From NCBI GenBank assembly GCA_903895005.1, contig CAITSH010000247.1, forward strand, positions 1-6,706: a stretch of 6,706 nt of DNA, given 5' to 3'. The notes beneath the pieces are model-generated. The model had not been told where the DNA came from, did not search any database, and was given only the letters and a program-made list of their open reading frames with translations. The stretch is from an uncultured Pseudomonadota bacterium (GTDB taxonomy: Bacteria > Pseudomonadota > Gammaproteobacteria > Burkholderiales > SG8-39). Position 1 is the first letter of the stretch. The number at the start of each line of letters is the position of its first letter. The translations under genes and the position numbers were made by a program. This document shows, one piece after another, positions 1 through 5,936 of the stretch.

Positions 1-2479
1 CGATTCGATCACCGTCGCGCCGGCGCAGACGCTGACGGACAAGGAATACCAGATCATGCGTAACGCGTCGATTGCGGTGTTGCGCGAAATCGGCGTGGAC
101 ACGGGCGGGTCCAACGTGCAGTTTGCGATCAACCCGGTCGATGGCCGCATGATCGTCATTGAAATGAATCCCCGTGTATCGCGCTCTTCCGCGCTGGCTT
201 CGAAGGCGACCGGATTCCCGATCGCAAAAGTGGCGGCGAAACTCGCGGTCGGATACACCCTGGATGAACTGGCCAACGAAATTACTGGCGGCGCGACGCC
301 CGCTTCGTTTGAGCCGAGCATCGATTACGTGGTCACCAAGGTGCCGCGGTTTGCTTTCGAGAAATTTCCGCAAGCTGACGACCGTCTCACCACGCAAATG
401 AAATCCGTCGGCGAGGTGATGGCGATAGGGCGCACTTTCCAGGAATCCTTCCAGAAGGCTTTGCGGGGGCTCGAAGTGGGGGTGGACGGCCTTAATCAGA
501 AAACCACGGACCGGGAAACCATCGAGAAGGAACTTGGTGAGCCCGGCCCCGAACGTATCTGGTATGTCGGCGATGCATTCGAGAACGGGTTTTCGCTGGA
601 AGAGGTTCAGCAGCTTACGCATATCGACTCTTGGTTCCTTGCGCAGATAAAGGATATTGTCGAGACCGAAATGCAACTGGATGACATGAAGCTTGCTTCA
701 CTTGATGCCACTCAGTTGCGGCTTCTCAAGCGCAAGGGCTTTTCCGACCGGAGGCTGGCGTTCCTTATGGGCGTGGGTGAGGACGAGGTGCGCGCCCTGC
801 GCTGGAGGCTGGGTGTGCGCCCTGTGTACAAGCGCGTGGACACCTGCGCCGCCGAGTTCGCGACCCGGACCGCCTACATGTATTCCACCTACGAGGAGGA
901 GTGCGAGTCGGCACCCACCTCCCGCAAAAAGATCATGGTCCTCGGGGGCGGTCCGAACCGCATCGGGCAGGGGATCGAGTTCGACTACTGCTGCGTGCAC
1001 GCAGCACTCGCTTTGCGTGACGACGGTCTGGAAACGATCATGGTCAATTGCAATCCGGAAACCGTGTCGACCGACTACGACACGTCGGATCGTCTGTACT
1101 TCGAACCGCTGACGCTCGAGGATGTGCTCGAGATTGTTGCCAAGGAGAATCCCGCCGGGGTGATCGTGCAGTACGGCGGTCAGACGCCGCTGAAGCTGGC
1201 GCGCGCACTCGAGGCCAACGGCGTGCCGATCATCGGCACGAGCCCGGATATGATCGACGCGGCTGAAGACCGCGAACGCTTTCAGCAACTCTTGCAGAAA
1301 ATCGGCCTGAAGCAGCCGCCGAACCGTACCGCGCGTACCGAGTCGGACGCCTTGCGCCTGGCCAAGGAAATCGGCTACCCGCTGGTAGTGAGACCATCCT
1401 ACGTACTGGGTGGGCGCGCGATGGAAATCGTGCACGAGCAGCGCGACCTCGAACGCTACATGCGGGAGGCGGTGAAAGTCTCCAACGACAGCCCGGTGCT
1501 CCTGGATCGCTTTTTGAATGATGCGACTGAAATAGACGTGGACGCCATTTGTGACGGTTCGGACGTGGTGATCGGCGGCATCATGGAACACATTGAGCAG
1601 GCGGGCGTGCACTCGGGTGATTCGGCGTGCTCATTACCGGCGTATTCGCTTTCCGGATTTCTCGAGCGGGAACTCAAACGCCAGACCGTGGCCCTCGCCA
1701 AGGGCCTCAACGTGGTCGGGTTGATGAATGTGCAGTTTGCCATCCAGGGAGACACGGTTTATGTGCTGGAGGTGAACCCGCGGGCGTCGCGCACGGTGCC
1801 GTTTGTTTCAAAGGCGACGGGTTTCGCCCTGGCCAAGGTGGCCGCCCGTTGCATGGTTGGCCAAAGCCTTGCCGAGCAAGGTATTACCAAGGAGGTTTTG
1901 CCGCCGTATTTCTCCGTCAAGGAGGCTGTGTTCCCGTTCATCAAGTTTCCCGGCGTGGACACGATCCTAGGCCCGGAAATGAAATCCACGGGCGAGGTCA
2001 TGGGGGTAGGCGATACTTTTGGCGAGGCTTTTGTCAAATCGCAGCTTGCTGCGGGTGTCAGGCTGCCGAAATCCGGGAACGTTTTCATCAGCGTGCGCGA
2101 CGGTGACAAGCTCGCTGCCGTCGAGGTTGCGCGTGATTTGGTGGCGTTTGGCTTTTCTCTGGTGGTTACAAGGGGTACCGGGGCGGTGTTGGCCGCGCAC
2201 GGTATCAAGGCGCGGATCGTCAACAAGGTGGCCGAGGGCAGGCCGCATGTCGTGGACATGATCAAGAACGGCGAGATTGTCCTGATCGTCAACACGGTGG
2301 AGGAAAAGCGCAGCGCGATCGCCGACTCGCGCTCAATCCGCACCACGGCTGTCCAGCAGCGGATCACCTATTACACTACGATGGCGGGCGCTCGTGCCGC
2401 AGTTGCCGGAATCAGGCATATCGGGGCGCTGAAACCCTACGCCCTGCAGGGCTTGCATAAGCGGCTCAAGGCTGCTTAA
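1..2479 (+). CDS. carB: Carbamoyl-phosphate synthase large subunit, 5'-truncated by window edge
   Basis: CarB makes carbamoyl phosphate from bicarbonate, two ATP and ammonia supplied by CarA, feeding arginine and pyrimidine synthesis in the cytoplasm. The first full codon is at base 2, and the opening residues [17 protein letters not shown] align with about residue 246 of the 1073-residue E. coli protein, so roughly 245 residues are missing. The end of the first ATP-grasp domain is present, with metal-binding Glu and Asn of [18 protein letters not shown] at bases 161-169. The oligomerisation region follows, including [11 protein letters not shown]. The second synthetase half starts at about 932 with [17 protein letters not shown] and carries the matching [12 protein letters not shown] at 1769. 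The C-terminal MGS-like allosteric domain (about 2075-2440, with TRGTGAVL and NKVAEGRPH) binds effectors such as UMP and ornithine in E. coli. About 826 codons are read with no internal stop or frameshift. carA would be expected upstream, but that is inferred. Identification is essentially certain from near-continuous similarity to E. coli CarB. Confidence 0.98.
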   Translation, partial: DSITVAPAQTLTDKEYQIMRNASIAVLREIGVDTGGSNVQFAINPVDGRMIVIEMNPRVSRSSALASKATGFPIAKVAAKLAVGYTLDELANEITGGATPASFEPSIDYVVTKVPRFAFEKFPQADDRLTTQMKSVGEVMAIGRTFQESFQKALRGLEVGVDGLNQKTTDRETIEKELGEPGPERIWYVGDAFENGFSLEEVQQLTHIDSWFLAQIKDIVETEMQLDDMKLASLDATQLRLLKRKGFSDRRLAFLMGVGEDEVRALRWRLGVRPVYKRVDTCAAEFATRTAYMYSTYEEECESAPTSRKKIMVLGGGPNRIGQGIEFDYCCVHAALALRDDGLETIMVNCNPETVSTDYDTSDRLYFEPLTLEDVLEIVAKENPAGVIVQYGGQTPLKLARALEANGVPIIGTSPDMIDAAEDRERFQQLLQKIGLKQPPNRTARTESDALRLAKEIGYPLVVRPSYVLGGRAMEIVHEQRDLERYMREAVKVSNDSPVLLDRFLNDATEIDVDAICDGSDVVIGGIMEHIEQAGVHSGDSACSLPAYSLSGFLERELKRQTVALAKGLNVVGLMNVQFAIQGDTVYVLEVNPRASRTVPFVSKATGFALAKVAARCMVGQSLAEQGITKEVLPPYFSVKEAVFPFIKFPGVDTILGPEMKSTGEVMGVGDTFGEAFVKSQLAAGVRLPKSGNVFISVRDGDKLAAVEVARDLVAFGFSLVVTRGTGAVLAAHGIKARIVNKVAEGRPHVVDMIKNGEIVLIVNTVEEKRSAIADSRSIRTTAVQQRITYYTTMAGARAAVAGIRHIGALKPYALQGLHKRLKAA

Positions 2480-2503
2480 CTAATAACCGAATGTGCACAG
2501 ATG

Positions 2504-2534
2504 CCCTCGGGAATTTTCCCGGGGGTTCTTTTTT
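2504..2534 (+). terminator. Intrinsic terminator between carB and greA
   Basis: An 8-bp stem, CCCTCGGG (2504-2511) with CCCGGGGG (2518-2525), contains one G-T wobble and closes an AATTTT loop. It is followed directly by TTCTTTTTT (2526-2534). This is a classic Rho-independent terminator 25 bases after the carB stop. The T-run ends one base before the GGAAG ribosome binding site of greA, so read-through or antitermination would decide greA expression from carB transcripts, unless a promoter lies closer. Confidence 0.82.
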
Positions 2535-2539
2535 GGAAG
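2535..2539 (+). promoter_or_regulatory. greA ribosome binding site
   Basis: GGAAG lies six bases before the ATG at 2546. It selects this start over the in-frame ATG at 2501, which would place terminator sequence inside the coding region. Confidence 0.75.
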
Positions 2540-2545
2540 AACTTC

Positions 2546-3022
2546 ATGATCAAGTATCCCCTTACCGTTTATGGCGCCGAATTATTGCGCACCGAGTTGC
2601 ACCGCCTGAAAACAGTCGAGCGCCCCAGCGTGATTACGGCGATTGCCGAAGCGCGCGCACACGGCGATTTGTCTGAAAACGCCGACTATGACGCGGCCAA
2701 GGAGCGGCAGGGATTCATCGAGGGCCGTATCGCCGAACTGGAGGGCAAGCTGTCCAACGCCCAGGTGATTGATCCCAAGTTGCTGGACGCTGACGGACGG
2801 TGCGTGTTTGGCGCGACGGTGGACCTTACCGAAGTCGAGAGCGGCGAGAAGGTGACCTACCAGATCGTCGGCGATGATGAGGCCGATATCAAAAAGGGCA
2901 AGATATCTATCGGGTCTCCCATTTCGCGAGCTCTTATCGGAAAATACGCTGGCGACGTGGCTGAGGTTCATGCACCGGCCGGGGTGCGTTCCTACGAAAT
3001 CATGGACGTGCGCTATGAATAG
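2546..3022 (+). CDS. greA: Transcription elongation factor GreA
   Basis: GreA enters the secondary channel of RNA polymerase and stimulates cleavage of backtracked RNA, rescuing stalled complexes. From the ATG at 2546 the protein is 158 residues, the same length as E. coli GreA. Residues 1 to about 75 form the N-terminal antiparallel coiled coil. Its tip has the acidic pair Asp41 and Glu44 in [13 protein letters not shown], which coordinate the catalytic Mg in the polymerase active site. Residues from about 80 form the FKBP-like C-terminal domain, with [18 protein letters not shown] and [10 protein letters not shown]. The start is fixed by GGAAG at 2535 and by homologue length; an in-frame ATG at 2501 would add 15 residues encoded by a terminator. 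It follows carB by 66 bases and ends at a strong terminator. The abutting upstream terminator suggests regulation in the leader, as described for E. coli greA, but that is inference here. No key residue is missing. Confidence 0.97.
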   Translation: MIKYPLTVYGAELLRTELHRLKTVERPSVITAIAEARAHGDLSENADYDAAKERQGFIEGRIAELEGKLSNAQVIDPKLLDADGRCVFGATVDLTEVESGEKVTYQIVGDDEADIKKGKISIGSPISRALIGKYAGDVAEVHAPAGVRSYEIMDVRYE

Positions 3023-3033
3023 ATGTTTGCCAT

Positions 3034-3062
3034 AAAAAAACGCGCCCTCGGGCGCGGTTTTT
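3034..3062. terminator. Bidirectional terminator between greA and the convergent fadL-type gene
   Basis: CGCGCCC (3041-3047) and GGGCGCG (3050-3056) form a perfect 7-bp GC stem; opening the top C-G pair leaves a CTCG tetraloop. Seven As (3034-3040) lie on the left and five Ts (3058-3062) on the right, so the element has a T-run after the hairpin on both strands. It sits 12 bases past the greA stop and 18 bases past the stop of the minus-strand gene, serving both. Confidence 0.9.
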
Positions 3063-3079
3063 ATTGGCGGTGGCGCCGG

Positions 3080-4399
3080 TCAGAACGAGTGGGTGTACGA
3101 GGCGCTGAGGATATCTACGCTGCTCGTGTAATTCCCGTTGATGAGGGCATACCGTGGTGTGCTGTTTGTGAGGTTTCCGCCGGCGTTGATGTTTACAGAC
3201 GGGTTATTGACGAAAATGTGTGCGTATCCGAAGTCCAGTGTCCCGGCTTTTGACATGCTGTACTTTGCCCCAAACGAAAGCCATGTGCGGTCGCCGTCAG
3301 GAAGGCGCGGTCCACGGTCGACATTATTGGTTGGCGACTCGTCGTAGGCTAGCCCCATCTTGAGCGTCCAACGATCATTGAATTTATGGTTGGCACCAAC
3401 ACCCATCCGCACGGTGTTCTTCCAGTTGTAGGGAATATTATTGAGCGTCGCACCGGTGGCGGGGATGTTATCCGTACGAGTGACAAGAAAACGTTCGAGC
3501 ACGCTCCAGCCTGTCCAAGTTGCATCGGCCAGCAATTGCCAACGATCGTTAATGTGATGACTTAGCGCCAGCGAAAAATTGTCTGGCATGGTGAGGTTGA
3601 GCTTTACGTTCCCGTCGGGAATCGCAGCGGCAAGTGCCGCTGGCCGGTTGTCGAACTGCGCAGTTCCGGTCAGGGTGTAGTTGATGCGTGAGCGGTATGC
3701 AACACCCAGGCGCGTAGCGGGCGCGAGTTTGAACATCGCGCCTACATTCCAACCCCACGCGCTGTCCTTCCCTTTGAGGGTGGCGAGGCCTTCAGTTCCC
3801 GCGCCAAGTACGGCATAGTCAGTGTTGCTTGTTAATTTAGCGTCAAGAGTTTGGTAATTTACGCCAAAGCCGACAGACGCAGCGTCGCTGAACTTATAGG
3901 CGACCGTCGGATTGATATTGATGGTTTCAATTTTTGATTCAATGGCTTGGAATCGTCCGCCCCATGAGCTGTCATACTTCGTGCTGAGTCCGAATGGCAC
4001 GCCGAGTCCGACCCCCATACTCCACTGGGGAGTGAGGGTCATTGCAAAGTAGGCGTTGGGCACAAGCGCGCTTACTCCTCCGCCGCCGCCGAAATTGCCT
4101 GCCTGAACACCCGTTGCGCCGATGGACCCGGAGTTATTGAATGAATTTGCCGGCGCGATGTAATGGCCGGAAACCGAAATCTGCTTGCCTGCCGGCAGCA
4201 GGCTCAGTCCGGCCGGGTTGAAGTAAATAGTGCTGGCATCTTCAGCAGCAGCGGCGGCGCCGGAATACGCGTTACCCAAGCCACTCGAGTTCTGTTCTGA
4301 AAGTGAAAATCCTGACGAATGGCTTAGTCCCGGGAGTGTGGAAAGCGCTGCCGTTACTGCCAAGGGAACAAGCTTGCTTCGAGAAAGGTTGATCTTCAT
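3080..4399 (-). CDS. FadL/OmpP1/TodX-family outer membrane channel protein
   Basis: Members of this family are 14-strand outer-membrane barrels with an N-terminal plug that pass long-chain fatty acids or other hydrophobic compounds across the outer membrane. The protein is 439 residues, close to E. coli FadL (446). Residues 1-28 form a signal peptide: basic start MKINLSRSK, hydrophobic core LVPLAVTAALSTL, likely cleavage after Ser28. The mature start SGFSLSEQNSSGLGNAYSG matches the family plug, followed by the diagnostic NPAG at residues 61-64. A glycine run (104-108) and many alternating aromatic/polar strands follow. The C-terminus SASYTHSF ends in Phe, the usual barrel-assembly signal. The start at 4399 has GGAGG seven bases upstream and is preferred over an in-frame ATG 30 bases earlier. 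The gene lies between greA and yhbY, convergent to greA, and appears lower in GC than carB in sampled stretches. The substrate cannot be read from sequence: fatty acids, aromatics or other hydrocarbons are all possible. Confidence 0.93.
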   Translation of the reverse strand: MKINLSRSKLVPLAVTAALSTLPGLSHSSGFSLSEQNSSGLGNAYSGAAAAAEDASTIYFNPAGLSLLPAGKQISVSGHYIAPANSFNNSGSIGATGVQAGNFGGGGGVSALVPNAYFAMTLTPQWSMGVGLGVPFGLSTKYDSSWGGRFQAIESKIETININPTVAYKFSDAASVGFGVNYQTLDAKLTSNTDYAVLGAGTEGLATLKGKDSAWGWNVGAMFKLAPATRLGVAYRSRINYTLTGTAQFDNRPAALAAAIPDGNVKLNLTMPDNFSLALSHHINDRWQLLADATWTGWSVLERFLVTRTDNIPATGATLNNIPYNWKNTVRMGVGANHKFNDRWTLKMGLAYDESPTNNVDRGPRLPDGDRTWLSFGAKYSMSKAGTLDFGYAHIFVNNPSVNINAGGNLTNSTPRYALINGNYTSSVDILSASYTHSF

Positions 4400-4406
4400 G
4401 GGAATT

Positions 4407-4411
4407 CCTCC
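4407..4411 (-). promoter_or_regulatory. Ribosome binding site of the FadL-type gene
   Basis: On the minus strand GGAGG lies seven bases before the ATG at 4399. It is the strongest Shine-Dalgarno in the window and sets the start of the outer-membrane protein ahead of its signal peptide. The A/T-rich stretch upstream (about 4455-4475) contains TATAAA on the minus strand, but I see no well-spaced -35 partner, so I make no promoter call. Confidence 0.8.
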
Positions 4412-4548
4412 GGATTTGCACTGGGGCATGGTTGATCACGGTGGCTTTAAAGAGCGCTTTATATTGGTATTCTCATCGTGACTTCCAGCCAAGATATCAA
4501 GAAGGCAATCTGTTCTGCAAGGCGAATTTACGAATGCCGCGCCGGCGT

Positions 4549-5064
4549 TTAGCGTGAAGAGCGCAGGCGCCGACTGTTCTGCCTGGGCGCGAATGGGCGC
4601 GGCGCGGTTGCGGCGGCACCGGTTCGTCGGGTCGACGGTCGTTCCGGTCGCTCGACGATATGGCCTCGGCGGCGTGGGTCTGAGGTTTCATCTTCGGCCT
4701 TCACTTTTCGCGTGGCCTTTGCTGGACGTACCCTCGGGTCAGTGCGAGGCTTTGATTTGGTGGCTCTTTTTTTGACTTTGGGCGGCTTGATTTCTTCGCC
4801 TTTGCGCCAGATTACGAGAATCTTCCCGATATGCTGCACTGCGGAGGCTCCTGAGGCCGCACAGATTTCCGCCAACAGTGCTTCACGGCTTTCACGGTCA
4901 TCACTCGCGATGCGAATCTTGATCAATTCGTGACTGGCCAGGCCGCGCTCAATTTCGGTCATCACGCCCGGGGACAGGCCGGCATCACCGACCATTACAA
5001 CGGGTTTGAGGGGGTGGGCGCGCGCTTTTAGCGCCTTGCGTTCGGCAGCGGATAGAGAGTTCAT
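4549..5064 (-). CDS. yhbY: YhbY, CRM-domain ribosome assembly RNA-binding protein, with a long basic C-terminal tail
   Basis: YhbY is a small CRM-domain RNA-binding protein that associates with pre-50S ribosomal particles. Residues 1 to about 90 match E. coli YhbY (97 residues) closely: [19 protein letters not shown] with the GDAG (GxxG) loop at 26-29, then HELIKIRI and [11 protein letters not shown]. From about residue 91 to 171 there is an extra tail rich in Lys, Arg and Pro (about a third Lys/Arg), predicted disordered, probably giving more RNA contact. The ATG at 5064 is chosen because homology begins there. An in-frame ATG at 5124 would add 20 residues without clear homology, and neither start has a good Shine-Dalgarno. 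The gene is divergent from rlmE, which also acts on the 50S subunit, and lies upstream of the FadL-type gene on the same strand with a 149-base gap. No T-run terminator was seen after it. Confidence 0.93.
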   Translation of the reverse strand: MNSLSAAERKALKARAHPLKPVVMVGDAGLSPGVMTEIERGLASHELIKIRIASDDRESREALLAEICAASGASAVQHIGKILVIWRKGEEIKPPKVKKRATKSKPRTDPRVRPAKATRKVKAEDETSDPRRRGHIVERPERPSTRRTGAAATAPRPFAPRQNSRRLRSSR

Positions 5065-5072
5065 AGGCACGG

Positions 5073-5078
5073 ATTGTA
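5073..5078 (-). promoter_or_regulatory. Possible -10 box of a yhbY promoter
   Basis: The minus strand reads TATACAAT, a good -10 match (TACAAT), ending nine bases before the yhbY ATG at 5064. A start of transcription about seven bases downstream would make the yhbY message nearly leaderless, in keeping with the lack of a Shine-Dalgarno. The -35 partner at 17 bases (TCGCTT) is poor, so this is tentative. Confidence 0.35.
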
Positions 5079-5129
5079 TAGGGCTACGCGGTGTGAAGCG
5101 AGGAAGGGCGTTTTTAAAATTCATAGCGT

Positions 5130-5140
5130 GCCCTGCAGGG
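5130..5140. repeat. Palindrome CCCTGCAGGG in the yhbY-rlmE divergent region
   Basis: A perfect 10-base palindrome (5131-5140) lies in the 126-base region between the divergent yhbY and rlmE starts. With the preceding G it forms an 11-base string that also occurs at 2441-2451 near the end of carB, there as part of a 12-base perfect palindrome. A role as a protein binding site is possible but unproven. Confidence 0.5.
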
Positions 5141-5148
5141 TCGGCCTG

Positions 5149-5178
5149 TTGTGTATGCTCAAGGGTCTTGAGTTTTAT
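5149..5178 (+). promoter_or_regulatory. Candidate rlmE promoter containing an inverted repeat
   Basis: TTGTGT (5149-5154) and TTTTAT (5173-5178) have an 18-base spacing and could be a weak sigma-70 promoter. It would start about a dozen bases before the rlmE ATG at 5191. The spacer contains a perfect inverted repeat, CTCAAG-GGT-CTTGAG (5158-5172). This is a plausible operator position, although the same bases could form a small RNA hairpin or half of a heat-shock -35 (CTTGAA-like). Confidence 0.35.
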
Positions 5179-5190
5179 GCAGTTTTGCCG

Positions 5191-5811
5191 ATGAAACCTA
5201 GCAGAACCAGCAAAGGCTGGATGCGCGAGCACCTTAATGATCCCTGGGTGAAGAAGGCCCAGGCCGAAGGCTGGCGCTCCCGTGCGGCGTTCAAGTTGAT
5301 CCAGATTGATGAGAAGGACAAGTTGATACGGGCGGGTATGACGGTGGTCGACCTTGGCGCGACGCCGGGCGGATGGTCGCAGGTGGCGGCCGGACGTGTG
5401 GGGGCGACCGGGCAGGTGATTGCCCTTGATTTGCTGCCGCTTGAGCCATTGCGCGGGGTGACCTTTATTCAGGGCGATTTTCGCGAGGTAGCGGTCGAGG
5501 TTGAATTGGAAAAAACGCTGGGAGCGAGGCGCGTGGATCTTGTGCTTTCGGATATGGCCCCCAATATCTCAGGGGTGGAAATGAGCGATCAGGCCAAAAG
5601 CATGCATCTTTGCGAATTGGCGCTGGAATTTGCCGTGAAACACCTCAAGCCGGGGGGAGTTTTTCTGGTCAAGGTCTTCCAGGGCGCGGGCTACACAGAG
5701 TTCCTGGCGCAAATGCGCGCCTCCTTTCAGTCCGTCGCCTCGCGAAAACCGGAGGCCTCAAGGGGGCGGTCAAGCGAGATGTATTTGCTGGGCAGGGGGC
5801 TCAAGCCCTGA
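5191..5811 (+). CDS. rlmE: 23S rRNA (uridine-2552 2'-O) methyltransferase RlmE (FtsJ/RrmJ)
   Basis: RlmE uses S-adenosylmethionine to methylate the 2'-OH of U2552 in the A-loop of 23S rRNA, a late step in 50S maturation. The 206-residue protein is about the length of E. coli RlmE (209) and aligns throughout. The SAM-binding motif [13 protein letters not shown] is at residues 52-64. The catalytic set corresponding to E. coli Lys38, Asp124, Lys164 and Glu199 is intact as Lys35 (AAFKL), Asp121 (SDMAPN), Lys161 (KVFQG) and Glu196 (SSEMYL). The ATG at 5191 is chosen because homology begins there (SKGWMREH); in-frame ATGs at 5074 and 5155 would add residues unlike the family. No clear Shine-Dalgarno precedes it. 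It is divergent from yhbY and followed after 125 bases by ftsH with no terminator, consistent with the rlmE-ftsH operon known in E. coli, where it is heat-shock controlled. Confidence 0.96.
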   Translation: MKPSRTSKGWMREHLNDPWVKKAQAEGWRSRAAFKLIQIDEKDKLIRAGMTVVDLGATPGGWSQVAAGRVGATGQVIALDLLPLEPLRGVTFIQGDFREVAVEVELEKTLGARRVDLVLSDMAPNISGVEMSDQAKSMHLCELALEFAVKHLKPGGVFLVKVFQGAGYTEFLAQMRASFQSVASRKPEASRGRSSEMYLLGRGLKP

Positions 5812-5834
5812 ATCAAGTTGCTGTTTCGTATAGA

Positions 5835-5927
5835 ATGAAAATCCCGGGTTCAGACACGCGGGAATCCGGGAACGCAAAGCTCGCTGCCATCTTTGCGCTA
5901 ATCGCTAAACCCTGCCTTGGCGGCTGA
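5835..5927 (+). CDS. Possible 30-codon leader ORF upstream of ftsH
   Basis: A short reading frame starts with ATG at 5835. It encodes a polar N-terminal half (MKIPGSDTRESGNAKL) and a hydrophobic C-terminal half (AAIFALIAKPCLGG). Its TGA (5925-5927) overlaps the ftsH Shine-Dalgarno and ends nine bases before the ftsH TTG, a geometry suited to translational coupling. Against it, no Shine-Dalgarno precedes the ATG, most of it lies in sequence that folds into hairpins, and if TAGAAT (5831-5836) is a -10 box the ATG would not be transcribed from that promoter. I recognise no family. It may be chance. Confidence 0.25.
   Translation: MKIPGSDTRESGNAKLAAIFALIAKPCLGG
5842..5923 (+). promoter_or_regulatory. 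Structured leader of ftsH: consecutive hairpins
   Basis: Hairpin 1 pairs 5842-5851 (TCCCGGGTTC) with 5862-5871 (GAATCCGGGA): ten pairs including one G-T, with a 10-base loop. Hairpin 2 starts two bases later and pairs CGCAAAG (5873-5879) with CTTTGCG (5891-5897): seven perfect pairs with an 11-base loop. A small third stem, CCTGCC/GGCGG (5911-5923), ends three bases before the Shine-Dalgarno. None has a T-run, so they do not look like terminators. They could stabilise the message, mark a processing site, or control ftsH translation. Hairpin 1 contains GCGGGAATCC, which resembles common proteobacterial intergenic palindromes, so a degenerate repeat is an alternative. Confidence 0.5.
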
Positions 5928-5930
5928 GGA
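5926..5930 (+). promoter_or_regulatory. ftsH ribosome binding site
   Basis: GAGGA sits six bases before TTG at 5937. It decides the non-ATG start, because the next in-frame ATG is 18 codons further on, inside the first membrane segment. Confidence 0.8.
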
Positions 5931-5936
5931 ATCGAC

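Noticed and set aside
698..1612. Long open frame on the minus strand inside carB
   Set aside because: It lies antisense to a highly conserved part of carB, and its translation resembles no family I know and is rich in His/Arg/Val as expected for a shadow of GC-rich codons.
1759..2367. Minus-strand open frame opposite the carB C-terminal region
   Set aside because: It is a shadow of carB coding bias, with no recognisable domain and no ribosome binding site evidence.
2501..2545. Upstream in-frame ATG extension of greA
   Set aside because: The extra 15 codons consist of the terminator hairpin and T-run, while the ATG at 2546 has a good ribosome binding site and gives the standard 158-residue GreA.
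4076..4093. CCG/CCT triplet run as a possible phase-variable microsatellite
   Set aside because: It encodes a five-glycine loop in the outer-membrane protein, is short and imperfect, and triplet changes would not shift the frame.
4400..4429. Ten-codon N-terminal extension of the FadL-type protein
   Set aside because: It would put MPQCKSGGIP before a normal signal peptide, and the strong GGAGG lies inside it, spaced for the ATG at 4399.
5065..5232. N-terminal extension of YhbY toward 5232
   Set aside because: It would overlap the rlmE start, has no homology to YhbY and no Shine-Dalgarno. The start at 5124 cannot be fully excluded but lacks support.
5842..5897. ftsH leader hairpins as a transcription terminator for rlmE
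   Set aside because: Neither hairpin is followed by a T-run, and the genes are co-oriented as in known rlmE-ftsH operons.
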